From Saccharum officinarum (Eukaryota; Streptophyta; Magnoliopsida; Poales; Poaceae), in assembly GCA_020631735.1 (NCBI GenBank), contig CM036170.1, positions 66,045,737-66,109,736 on the forward strand: a stretch of DNA of 64,000 bases, given 5' to 3'. This document shows positions 46,401 to 58,588 of this stretch, piece after piece. Below the pieces are notes generated by a model. It was not told where the DNA came from. It worked only from the letters and a program-made list of their open reading frames with translations, and did no database searches. Every line of letters starts with the position of its first letter. Position 1 is the first letter of the stretch. The translations under genes and the position numbers were made by a program.

Positions 46401-48487
46401 AATTTAGGTGAACGATTATAAGCGGAACTGGATTGTTCCAAATATATGAAACATCGCAGAAGCAACTGTTGACTCTGGGTAAAACTGGTCGACACAGGTC
46501 ACTATTAGTTCAGTATATTGGACCAATATGTCACAAAGTCTCTCATGTGAACAACACAACAAATCTTCTACCAACAAAAAAAAAGCACAAATGAGTAGAA
46601 CTGTTGGTAACAATGTGCAATTGGCAAATACATTGTTATCCTTCACCTAAAAGCACTATAAGTGGCTGCATGGAAATGCCATGTTCTCCATGTTACTCAT
46701 TCTTTAAAAGTTTCAGCCCAAAGGTGAACTTATTGATGATTTACTTAATGGTTAGGAGCGGTCTGTTAAGTGTGTCATGTCAACTTAAGCTGAGTAGCTA
46801 TCATGTTGCATCATGGTTAGTTGGTTAATGTTTCAGTAACTCTGGAAAAGTAAAGTAAACATAATACTTTGTTGGCTCTTACTGCTACATATAAATCCAT
46901 GAGCCTTGCAAGATATCATCCGGTGTCTGCCATGATTTTTATCCAGGAGAGTAAATGACTATTGAATGCAGTAGGACCATTTCAAGAATTCGTAAACACA
47001 TGGTTTGATAAAAAAAACAGGGCACATAGGATAACATGCAAGTGCATATTGTGGTTTCAAGTTTTGATCACAAAGGCACATACCCTTTCCCGTTTGTTTA
47101 GCTCAGCTTCCCTTGCCTGCAGTTCTTTCTCCTTTTTACTTAGGTCCTACATTTACATACATGCATCACATAATCAAACAACCATAAACATGTCAATAAA
47201 AGAATATCTGGAATTTATTTTGAATCCAACATCTAAAAATAAATAACATGACCTCCACCCTTGATCAATAACATTGTACATGACCTTTGGGAAAAAATAA
47301 TCCAAAAGGAACACATATGCACAACAATTGCATACTTAATAGTGTTGGAATGAAAGATCATGGTAGTATCTTTTTCTTAGGCAGAACAGATGATGTAAAA
47401 TACAGAATCCCACAATAATAACAGAAATAATGGAAATCTGTTACCTTAGTTGAATCAAGAGGTATGTCCACTGTCGCACCACGATCATTGTAGAAGCCTA
47501 CTGGTTCATGAGGAAGAGGTGGCATCCGAGAATTAGAAGCGGGAGGTACACTTCCTCCCTGCAGAATAGGATGCAATTGGAAGATCAGTCAAATAATAGT
47601 TAAAGAAACAGGTGGAAGATTCAGCTGGAAGCCTGGTTTGCATTATCTAGAAGATATCAGAAAACCATGGCCCTAAAGCTCTGAATTGACAGTACTGTAA
47701 GTGTTAGATGGAGCACATCAAGCAGGCATAAAGAGTCGCAAACTCATGACGCAAGTCGCAAGAGCACAAGCAGCCACATGCCAATTTCCCAAGGAGAAAG
47801 AACTTCGCCAAAGACCTGATGCTACAACAGCCCTCAATTCCCTTGTGCCATTAATAATTCTCACCCCAAAAAAATATGCAGCCAGCACTCAGTTCCCTTG
47901 TGCCATTCGCATATTGTATCTTATGAATATTGATGCCAACAGCCCTATGTGTAAATTCCCCCATAAAATAAGTTTTCACACATCCACTACAATGAGTAGG
48001 TCCTAATATAACCCCACAAATCCACGGCTGCCAACCCCACACCCTCCAACCCAAGCATCAATTTCCATGTTTAAGCATCATTTCTCCCTTGAAACCCCCA
48101 GAACAGATACAAGCACAGCCAAGCCCTATCCTTGCAACAACTCGAAATCAGCGAGCACCACGCAAGCATAAGCACAAAACGGTACCCCATAACCGAACCC
48201 GATCCTGAACCACCAATCCTAGCGCCAACTATTCGGCAGATCCGAGCATCCAGCACCTTCCACGGGTCCCAACGAAGCGTCAAGGCCAGAAACCAGCGCC
48301 AACGACCTCAAACCCGGACCCAAACCCAGCTCTGATTCTCTGCATACAAGCAAGCGCGGGAACAAGCTTCCACAAGGCTACTAAGGGGAGCGATTGCTAC
48401 CCAGCTACAACAAGTACAACGATTACTCACCGCAAAGGGGTTGACGTCGTCCTCCTCGAACGGGTTGCGGTCGTACCTTCCCGCCAT
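43434..48487 (-). CDS. SCAMP: Secretory carrier-associated membrane protein (SCAMP), right copy, intact
   Basis: Same 12-exon structure as the left copy, read on the minus strand. The ATG is at 48,485-48,487 and the stop at 43,434-43,436, giving 287 codons. Exon 4 (46,312-46,345) is 34 nt and reads [11 protein letters not shown], joining in frame to [20 protein letters not shown] of exon 5. That is the expected SCAMP sequence at the end of the coiled coil, so this copy is the functional reference. The segment [20 protein letters not shown] between membrane spans and the basic tail are unchanged. Intron 5 holds the same Mutator-like MITE. Intron 11 is 11 bp shorter than in the left copy. Confidence 0.94.
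45230..45468. mobile_element. Mutator-like MITE in SCAMP intron 5 (right copy)
   Basis: Mirror of the element at 38,525-38,761, with the 10-bp duplication TGTTTACATG at 45,220-45,229 and 45,469-45,478. It is a shared, older insertion. Confidence 0.8.
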
Positions 48488-49079
48488 GGTTGCCTCCTCC
48501 TGCTGGAGCGGCAGCTGAGGCGGCGGGGTCTCCGGCGGAGGAAGGCAAGGCGAAGAGCAGCACCAGCAGGGGCGGAGTCCAACCTGAACGTGACGGTGGC
48601 GACCAACTGCTACGCGCTGCCGCTTTTAATTTAGCCGGTGTTGTTTACTTGACGAGGTGGGTTTGGAATTTCGGATTTGTTCCTGCCCCTTGTGCAGTGC
48701 AGGTCAGCTGTGCGTTCCGTTTGCGTCCCCGTGCTGCCGAGTTGACTAGTGCGATTTTACGCGTGCCGATGTGTGGCCGACAGGTGGGGACGGGTTGGCA
48801 GCCGGGTGGCCCGGCAAGGTGGAACAAAATGGCGGTACGACCACAATGGCATCTCTTTCAACTCTGCAGGACAAGATAACTGTCAGCGATATCAACGGGT
48901 ATTGGCAGGTTTAATTGTTCATTAACGAAAGAAGCTTCCAAGTTTACGTACGTTGGGCTCTGATCATATCATTTGCAAGTCATAATATTTCTCGCTTGGC
49001 TACAAGCAAGCTGCCTATGTTCGTTTAAGCTTATCAGCAAAAATCAGTCAGCTATAGAACAATGTTTTTCTTTTATAAT
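48488..49079. other. SCAMP promoter region (right copy)
   Basis: Mirror of about 34,905-35,511. GC-rich leader close to the SCAMP start, then intergenic sequence. The substitutions relative to the left arm are sparse. No TATA box placed. Confidence 0.45.
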
Positions 49080-49094
49080 AAATCAGCATCAGCA

Positions 49095-50232
49095 ACAACA
49101 ACAACATAACCTTTTGTCCCAAGCAAGTTGGGGTAGGCTAGAGATGAAACCCAAAAGAGACGAGAAACAGGGAGACACATAAAGGGACATAAATGGCACA
49201 AGACAAAAAGATGTCACGGTTCAGGGACGTTGATTGCCAATCTCCAAGCGCTCCTGTCCATAGCTAAATCCTTGGAGATATTCCACTCCTTAAGATCTCT
49301 CTTAACGGACTCGTCCCAAGTTAGTTTAGGTCGACCTCTACCGCTCTTTACATTATCGGCCCGCTTTAGAACTCCACTGCGCACCGGCGTCTCAGGAGGC
49401 CTTCGTTGGACATGTCCAAACCATCTCAACCGATGTTGAATCAATTTCTCCTCAATTGGTGCCACCCCAACCCTATCCCGAATATCGTCGTTCCGGACTC
49501 TATCTCTCCTTGTGTGCCCACAACACCAACGCAACATACGCATCTCTGCTACACTCAATTGCTGGACATGTCGCCTTTTTGTAGGCCAACACTCAGCACC
49601 GTATAACATCGCCGGACGAATCGCCGTCCTATAGAACTTACCTTTCAGCTTCTGAGGCACCCTTTTGTCACAGAGAACGCCAGAAGCTTGACGCCATTTC
49701 AGCCAGCCAGCTGAAATTCTATGCCTAACATCTTCATCAATGTCTCCATCATTTTGTAGCATCGACCCTAAATACCGAAAAGTATCCTTCTTGGCCACCA
49801 CTTGCCCATCGAGGCTAATGTCTCCCTCCTCGTGCCTAGTCACGCTGAAATCGCATCTCATGTACTCGGTCTTAGTCCTACTAAGTCTGAACCCTTTCGA
49901 CTCTAACGTGTGCCTCCATAGTTCTAACTTCCTATTAACCCTCGCCTTACTGTCGTCAACTAGCACCACATCATCAGCAAAGAGCATACACCAAGGGATA
50001 TCACCTTGTATGTCCCTTGTGACCTCATCCATCACCAAAGCAAATAAATAAGGGCTCAAAGCTGACCCCTGATGCAGTCCTATTTGAATTGGAAAGTCAC
50101 TGGTGTCACCATCACATGTTCGGACAAACGTTACAACATCCCTGTACATATCCTTGATGAGGGTAACATACTTAGTTGGAACTTTGTGCTTTTCCAAGGC
50201 CCACCACATGACATTTCTCGGTACTGTCATAT
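49095..50232 (-). mobile_element. 5'-truncated RTE-type LINE (right arm only)
   Basis: A minus-strand frame of 344 codons (49,214-50,248, the first few from flanking DNA) encodes the middle and C-terminal parts of a non-LTR reverse transcriptase. Visible motifs are HQGSALSPYLFALVMDE, the catalytic FADD box in MLFADDVVLVDDS, and YLGSMLQNDGDIDEDVRHRI. The endonuclease domain is absent, so the copy is truncated at its 5' end. The 3' end has a GTT/TTG repeat tail rather than poly(A), as in plant RTE elements. A perfect 15-bp duplication, AAATCAGCATCAGCA, flanks it (49,080-49,094 and 50,233-50,247), and the left arm has the empty site near 34,900. The reading frame is still open, so the insertion is young. 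It cannot move on its own. Confidence 0.92.
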
Positions 50233-50247
50233 AAATCAGCATCAGCA

Positions 50248-50968
50248 AAAATTACAGCCAGCCGAACATAATCTCCAGGGTAAATAAATCGAAAATCTCA
50301 GACGGAACATTACTTTGTCCTGGCATGTCATCCACAAACTAAACAAACATGCAATTGGACTGGAACCGTGGAAAATAGTAACATAATATATGTATCATTT
50401 CTTGATACGCGGCAGAAGAATGATTTGCAGCCCGGAAATGTCATAAAAAATGCAGTAATAAATAAAGCAGAGAATGTGCTAGGTTGTTTCCTGTATCCTT
50501 AGTGCTGAAGGCAATGCAAGTCCAGGACATATTCTCATGGTAGGCCTTGTAGCAGCCAGTTTGGCACGGAGTATTTCTGATCCAAGTCAAATTGAGCATT
50601 GGCCATTCCTCCATTCGTTCAAACTGTACTGGGTTACGATTACAATGGAATGATCAATCACTACATGCTACATGAACCATCCTACCACCTGCGGCGTAAC
50701 CAAAATGATCCCCTTTGTGATTGTTTCCTTTCAACTAGTCTTTGTTCTGGGTTGCCCATACAGCAGATGTGGTTAATTATAGACTGATGCACGGCCAGGC
50801 TCACATATACAACAGGGGACCGGGCTGAATGCCAGCCCAAGTCAAAACACAATTACATGACCCACTTGCAAAGCTATGACAAAATTACAAGCTACACAAC
50901 TGTGGGCACTTTCTGCCAAAAAGAATGGTATCTACTCTGTCGTATCGTATACATGAACTTCCTCCGAC
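50248..50968. other. Katanin 3' region (right copy)
   Basis: Mirror of about 34,177-34,895, downstream of the katanin stop. Nothing beyond the presumed 3' UTR. Confidence 0.4.
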
Positions 50969-53900
50969 CTAGATCACCACCAAATCTTGCAATGAAAGAT
51001 TTAGTTCTTGAGCAAGTTGTGCAGCTTCACCACCCCGCCTGTACCAAAAAGGAAAATAACATCAGAAAAAGAAAAAAAAAATGTCCCGTTGCAGCAACTG
51101 ATACAGAATTGAGTAATGGAGCGAACGATGGTGTGTAAAGTGAAAGGGAGAGAGTTACATAATCAATGGATTCAAAGTTTGTTGAATCTTTTGCAAATGG
51201 TTAAAGCACCGTGTGCAACGTTGCAACCTGCATTAGAAAAGCAAGGTTTAGTGACTTCTGTCTTCTATGGTTTGATTTAGTACAACAGTCTCTCAAGACA
51301 TCTAGTATAATCCAGCTTATAGGTGTGGAAGAAATAAGCTGGGTCCAGGGCAACTTAGAATGTTTGTTGATCACTTGAACTTGTATAAGCTGGATTATAC
51401 AAGATGGGGGTAAACAAGCAGGTCCTAAGTTTTGCAGCTAATGAGCTGACAATACCTCTGTTCAGCCTGAATGTTAACTCCAACGCCTAAGTTTGCTGAT
51501 AATGTTGAATGAATTACTGGTCCAAAAATCTTTATAAGATCCAATAATGTTTCCAAAGAAACCGTAGCATGCCTGCAAATATGAGGCAAAGTAACAGCAT
51601 TTTGTGAGACACGGTTACTGCTCAATCAATTGCTAGGATGCCAATATTTGCATGAGTCAGAGATAATGAAGAATATTGGCATGGGATGTTCTCTCTTTTA
51701 AAATAAGGATAGACTTGCAATCAAATAAAACATCCAACGCATTACCTTTCAGTCTTGCTACACAGTAACCCAGAAAGAACAGGCAGAAAGCTTGAGAAAA
51801 TTTCCAGGTTGAAAAGATCAAGCTTCCCTTTGAGAGCACTAACAACATCAGCTTGAACCTATTATAATCTCGACAATCAGCAGGTAAAAAAGAAAAAAAG
51901 ATTATGAGGTACAGCCATGCAAAATCATCATACATCTTAAAGAAACTTACAGCATTGTCAGGTAGCTTTGCCACTGCAGCGATTGCTCCTTTGATACCAC
52001 TTTGTTCAAAGACATGCCGCATCATCTGAGTACATAAAACACAAATTATATCGGTTCATCACAGAATAAATGTAGGAGGCTGATCAGCATTACTTCAAAA
52101 GGAGCATGCGTATTCTGTACATGAGCCTAAAGGATGTGAAAGATACTAGACTATACCACAGAATAAGTTTACATGATCACAATTTGCCACTAATGTCACA
52201 CTAACATGTCAAACTTGCCTAAGGTAAAGTGTAGCTAGCAACCAAACACCCCCATAGATAACACATTTTGGTGTTCAATGTTCTAATTATATTGAAAAAC
52301 TAACCAGCATGATTTTTCCTTCATGACATTGTTAGAAGAGTCAAGGGCCTATTGGGCCTTAGCCCGTTAGGGTTAATTAGTCGCTTGCTTAGGGATTAAG
52401 TAAGACCTCTTCTCTATATAAGGAGAGGAGATGTATCAATCTAATCAAGCAAGAGATTAGAAGGAAAAACCTTCTCTCTTGCCGGCCGTGGGCGAAGCCC
52501 CGCGGCCGGCGTTCCCAGCGCCCCTCACAGCCCTAGCCGCTGCTCCCTCTGCCTCTCAGCCTAGGGTTGAGAGGAGAGAGTCGAGAGGAAGAGAGCGGCG
52601 GCGCTACAGTACCCGCGGCGCTACAGTACCGCGCGGGTACTGTTCACGGGCTGAGAGGCAGAGGAGCAGCGGCTAGGGCTGGGAACGCCGGCCGCGGGGC
52701 TTCGCCCACGGCCGGCAAGAGAGAAGGTTTTTCCTTCTAATCTCTTGCTTGATTAGATTGATACATCTCCTCTCCTTATATAGAGAAGAGGTCTTACTTA
52801 ATCCCTAAGAAAGCGACTAATTAACCCTAACGGGCTAAGGCCCAATAGGCCCTTGACTCTTCTAACAGACATCTTCTCTATTTGTTGGATGTAAGTTCAC
52901 AGAGAATTCAATGAAGCTGTTATGGCAAGTGGACCGGTCCTCTACCAGTCTGCTCTCCATAACAGAAGCACATGAACTGGTAAACAGCAGTCAGCAAGTA
53001 AATAACAGGAGTCACCTCTAGCTTTGTCAACCGAAGTTTTACAGCATTTATGAATTCATCATGGTTCCGCACTAAATTGACAGGAGCCATCATCTCATCC
53101 ACTGTTGACAGATCCTTTTCATATGTTGTACTTGGTTCTGCCTGTTAATACAGCCAAAGATTTTTTGAGAATGCTACATAGCATGAACAAATAAAAGTAC
53201 AGCAAAGTAGAACAATGTTCGAGTTGTATTCTGTACTAGTAGTTTATGAATGTTTCAGTATCACTTTAATCTCCAATCCAGTTCAAAAAAAAAACTTTAA
53301 TCTCCAATGGGAATACGGGATAAATTCCCTAAAACTATTAAAGCACAATCTGTCCCAGCATTCTGTATCTAGTTTGTGAAAATACTTTGTCATTACTTCT
53401 TTCTGTAAAGGAAAGTCTACTTTTGGCCATCAAACTACCGCTCATGTCCGATTTTGGCCATCGACTCCAAAACCAGACATCTTTGGCCATCAAACTATCA
53501 AAACCGGACAACTTTTCAAAGGTGATTTTGCCTATATATGTATTTTTCTAAATAAAAATATGGTTAAATCTCTAAAAATTCATAACTAATTCATTTTAAA
53601 TAAAAATACAAAAGAGGTACCAATTTTTGTTCTAAAAATACAATCTATCTATTGGTACTATATTTAGAATTCTTTGGATCTGACTTGTTCCTGGTGCTAC
53701 TGTTTTATTGCTCGTGGGCACAACTGTTATTTATTTAAATTATCATTTTGCGCTTTACTTTATGTTGATTGCATGATGTATGCGCACCTGCCTTATTAAT
53801 TATCGTTTTGTGCTTTAATTTATGTTGATCACATGATGTTTGAGCACCTACCTTATTTGAAACCTATGACCTAGTCAAGCGATCAAAATAAAGTACAGCA

Positions 53901-56900
53901 CTAGCCATGCAGTGCCTAAATAGGATCTATATGTAGTGGAACATGGCATCTGTGAGGTTAGTGTCACCTTCAAGAGAATCCATTGGATACTTTTGGTTGA
54001 GCTCCTGGTTTAATAAAGCACAAAACGATAATTTAAATAAATAGCGATTGCTACTACGAACAAAAAAACAACTAGCAACCTTTTGCAAAAGTTGTCAGAT
54101 TTAGATAGTTTGATGCCAAAGATAAAAATAGACTTCTTCCTTCTCTAAATGCATGTGGCAGTCAGGACTCAAAAGATTCAGACTTCACATCATTATAACT
54201 AGTATAAAAATATGAAGACGAAATAAGATCCAACGTAGCTGCAAAATTACTATAGCAAGTAAAAATACGGAAAAATAGATAAGATCCAGTGTAGCTGCAG
54301 TAGTTTAAGCAAAACAGTTGTAATTCTTAGGCATGGCCAAGACTAGGAGAGCACATAGGAGTAAAGATACCACAATACAAGTGGATCAACATGAGGTACA
54401 ATCAACTATGAATAACTATACTCAAAATGTATGGATACATACCAGATGGGACGGAGGGTTGTCATTTCTTGATGCCCGATCACTATAAGAACCAATTTGT
54501 GGTGAATAATCAGTGCTAGAAGACTCTCTCTTTTCCCATCTCTCAACAAGAGACTTTGTTTTCCCCAGTGGTACAGCAACTGAAAGGAGTTCACACTATC
54601 ATTAGAAAGCTATTTTTAGGCCATGAAGAATCCTTGACAACATCAATTAATATGCATACGCACCTCCTCTAACATATTTGACCTTGGCAGTCTCTGTTGT
54701 TGAGCATGGAGATTCAAAGGCTGCATGAAACAGAGTTCTACTGTTACATTACCATACTAGCAAAACAGCAGGTCCATGTTTAAGAACAAAGAGAAAAGGC
54801 TATACATTTATCATCATTTAACTGCAGAGAATGGTCCAGCGACACCGTTCTGTCCATCTTTTCTGCTATTTGTGCAATACCTTCATTATCCACATCGCCA
54901 AATTCTTCTTTCTTGTAATATGGAGTTAGCCCAAAGGAGAATTTTAAGCCAGACAAACCCTCTGAGCAAACATCAGGTTCAGTGAATATTGATGAGCTAT
55001 CACTATCAACAGCACTGCCACTAAGTGAGGGCTTTCTTTTGTGAACAGGTCGAAAATCATCTGGGACTGCAGCTGTGTCTCCAGTCCCTCTACGAACATT
55101 GCTTACTGTTTTGTCCTCTAAAATGTCTCTGGGCAAAACAACAGGTGCAGAAACAGCCTGAGACGTAGTGTAAATATCTTTCACTAAAGCTGATTCTGTA
55201 AGATTGCTTTTCTTAGCAGTTTCAGAATTATTAGCTATCGCTGCACGAGATGCTAATGAAATGTCTCTCTGCCCAAAATTACGTTCCACGATTTTTGGGT
55301 TGGTGGAAGGACTATCAACAAGCTTCATACGCCTCATCGGGGTAGAACCCTGAACAGATGATTTTAAAGACAAAGCAGGTCTTCGTGGGATAGTACTGCT
55401 CCTATCTTTCCTGATCTTATCTGTACTTGCTGGAGTCAAATGTGAGCCACGAACCCTGCTTTCAGCTGCTATCACAGAAGAAAGACAGGAGGGAAAGGTC
55501 GTCACTATGCGTGCCAAGCAGTAATAAGGAAAAAGAAAAATCTCAATACATATTAAATATATAAACAGTTTGAAACCTACCAATCCCAGATTCCTTGACT
55601 TTGTATGAACTTTTTGAATGTGCCATTGCTAAAGCAGGATGAGAATTTGCAGTGCTATCAACTGGTTTCACAGGGTTATCATCCATAGACTGGACAAGCT
55701 CAGCAAAAAAATTTGCTTTGGGCAACACACCAAGAGCATAGGGTCCAATGAGCTGGATCGAACAATGGAAGTTAGAAGAGGCAGGAAAATACATATGGCA
55801 TGGAAAAAATGACACTCACTGATATATCAGCAGCCCATAGACCAACACGGCGTTCATGGTAGGAGCATCCCAAGAGTTTCCCTTCATAAATACTAAGGTC
55901 AGCTAAGTTACTCCACCCCATGTCAACAACATCATGGCACCTTACTGGTTCCCAAGAGAATACCTGAAAATATCCATGTCCTCAGGTACCAAGCAAATAA
56001 ACATCAATCGAGAACCTATGAAAATAGGACCTACCTTTAAGCTTTGGTCTAATCCACAGAAAAGGGTTTTACCATCTGGGTGAAAGACCATAGAACGTAC
56101 ACCGGTACCCTGGAGATAGGAGTCATGTAAGCTATCACAAAACAGGAAGATGGATGTTCTCCTCATGTGTGTTTAGAGTAAGGTTTAAGAAACAGGGAAC
56201 AAGACATAAGTGAAGCTCAGGCTAGATGTCAGACCATCTCTTACAAAACTGAATCAACCGTAGGTAGATGTGAGCTAAAGTACTCTAAGAAAGCTCTTAC
56301 AGTTATGATTTATAAGAAAGACAAAGACAGTAATACAAGGCCGTCAGCAAGAATGTACTGTAGTTACCATGCCTATAGAATATACACACTAAAGAATTGA
56401 GCCATAGTTTGTGGTCTTCAAATTATCAATTTCATAATCATAAGCAAATCTAACTTGATTAAAACAACTTGCAATACCTCAGGTCCAGAAGAACCTATCA
56501 ATTCAAAAGTTTCAAGATCCCAAAATTTCACCGTCCTATCAGCAGAGCCTGAAAAATGCCAGAATGATTCACTCAGAACACATTTCCACTTTTTTAAATT
56601 TCACCTAATTAAAAAAAATGAGATTCCTAACTATTACACAACAAAGATGTGAATCAAAACAAAGATTGAATTCACTTTTTTTTCTTGCGATTGCATTAGG
56701 TCATGCTTTGATAACAAAAGTGATGAAAAAAGAGATGCTACGCATAGATAGTTACCTGTTGCAAGCAAAAATTCTTGAGGGTGAAAATCAATACAGTTGA
56801 TTTGTCCGCAGTGAAACTTGAAATCATGTAGAAGCTTTCCAGCTGTCAAATCCCACACCTTCACAACGTTATCTTCCCCTCCAGTGACAACCCATCGTCC

Positions 56901-58588
56901 ATCAGGGGTAAACCTGATTTTTTTAATTGCTCCTCTATGACCCTTATATGTGTGTATACATCCTTTTTTCTTTATGTCCCATATCTTCAGGTCTGTATCT
57001 GACGAACCAGATGCAAAAAACTCGCCAAATGGATGGAATTCAACAGCAGTGCAACTCGATCTGTGCCCAGCGAGAGACCGCACAACTACATTTCAATTAA
57101 AAAAACATAAATCATATATTTATTTTCCCCAAAGCATGTCATTATCCATTCACAGGAAGCATTACTATACATGGTTAAACTTGATGTAGTTGGACGAGTT
57201 TCTGATGCAGGACAAACTTACATAAATCCGAGAACGCTTAACAGAAATTGTTAAGACAACATTGGCAGGCAATACTATCGGCCTTAGCTCAGTAGAGCCC
57301 AACCCCTTTTTCATGGAACCACCAAAGCGCATATGTTAAAAGTGGCCATTCAAGACATTTTGAAATGACTTGCAGGCTTGACAAACATATAATCATGGTT
57401 CTACCACAGGCAATCAAAAATGAAAAGGTAACGCAACAGAACATTATCCTCATAGAGCATTTTCCATCTGTATAACTGTATCATAATAAATCTAAAATGA
57501 ATTTGTGATGAACCAACATAAAATGGCCATTTTCATTTTATGCACAGACAATAAATTAAGTAAGAAACTATGTTAGGGTATAATCCAACTGCAGGGGGCT
57601 TATATAATTATATAACCAAACCTTTAGCTTCCTCCAAGTCCCAGAGCTTGATGGAACCATTTGATGAGCCAGCAAGCACAAGCACCTCTGCTGAATCAAA
57701 CTGCACAGCCTCCACCGCACTTGTGTGGCCAGACAAGGTCTGTGCAAACAATTAGACACCCATTCAGAAATACAGCATGATCAAATTTCAAGGTAGCCAA
57801 AAACGATTGCAGTGTTATGGACATAGGGGAGACATACCAGAAGTGGAGTTTGCTTGCCAATGGCCCACAAGTTGACCTTGCGATCATTACCGCCGGTGAT
57901 GAACACACGGCTAGACTTCTTGCCGATGGACAGGGACCTCACTTCAGCATCGTGCGCCACAAAATTCTCTAATTCGGGATGCTGAGTTAAGGAGATGTCA
58001 AGTTTGAGCAGCACTTACTTCCTGACAGTTAACTAGTAGTCGTGGTACTAGTCACTGTTGTTTGCATTCAACAAAAGTGACTGAAGAATTAGGTAAAACA
58101 GGACTGGCACATGTATTTCCGTTACACATTAATGGAAATGGGAGTAAATCCCCGTTTAAAAGAAAAGAAAAAAACAGAGCCACAAATAGCTGAATCATCA
58201 TAAAGATATTCGCATTCAGTTAAAGCAAAACAGATTTCGAATTGGCACTATAACCTAAATTGGGGGCAGAGGGGAAACTGTTCAGTGAACCAGTTCCAAC
58301 CGCTTAAGGTTTAGCTTGGATGCTTAAAACGGTTCTTTCTTGACGCCGATTGCCAACAAAGTACAGAGGCGGCGGGAAATTTCAAGAATCTACTATAGGA
58401 AACAGCCCAAGACTACAAGAAATTTCAAGAATCTACTCGCACTCTGCTGGTCGAGCAAATGCCCGCCCGGGTTGCTTCACAGGGCGGCGGCGTCTTCTCG
58501 GGGTCCAAATCGAATCAAGAAACAGAGCGGCAACTCGAAGGCGAAGCGAAAGGATACGGAGCTCGTAGCCGCGCTTCTCGGGGTCCAT
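50969..58588 (-). CDS. KTN80: Katanin p80 WD40-repeat subunit B1 homolog, right copy
   Basis: Mirror copy of the left gene. The ATG (CAT at 58,586-58,588) starts MDPEKRGYEL and the stop is at 50,969-50,971. Exons checked by eye keep the same sizes, splice sites and protein, including the long linker exon (starting AESRVRGSHLTPAS) and the WD40 exons at about 56,750-57,085. Intron 12 carries a 538-bp foldback insertion absent from the left copy, which lengthens the gene but leaves splice sites alone. Upstream, the TATA-like AATAAAAGG of the left copy reads AAGAAAAGG here. The product should equal the left one. Whether both copies coexist on one chromosome depends on how the inverted duplication is explained. 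Confidence 0.94.
52330..52867. mobile_element. Palindromic element with LTR-type ends, in katanin intron 12 (right copy only)
   Basis: The element is 538 bp. It starts TGTTAGAAGAGTC and ends GACTCTTCTAACA, flanked by the perfect 5-bp duplication GACAT (52,325-52,329 and 52,868-52,872). The left arm has the intact empty site. Arms of about 232 and 219 bp (52,330-52,561 and 52,649-52,867) are nearly perfect complements, separated by a GC-rich loop of about 87 bp. Each arm has its own TATA-like CTATATAAGG pointing inward. TG/CA ends plus a 5-bp duplication are the mark of a retroviral-type integrase, so each arm looks like a short LTR joined head to head. No coding capacity. Confidence 0.85.
53405..54140. 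repeat. Foldback repeat in katanin intron 11 (right copy)
   Basis: Mirror of 31,551-32,284, with the same paired segments and tandem unit. A few substitutions and short indels separate the copies. Confidence 0.55.

Noticed and set aside
52330..52867. The hairpin in katanin intron 12 as a microRNA precursor
   Set aside because: Arms over 200 bp, near-perfect pairing and a target-site duplication mark a recent mobile insertion. It may feed siRNAs but is not a conserved miRNA gene.
27100..58588. Treating the two katanin genes as diverged paralogs
   Set aside because: Exons and most introns are essentially the same base for base, and shared intron repeats remain aligned, so they are alleles, homoeologs or a very recent duplicate.
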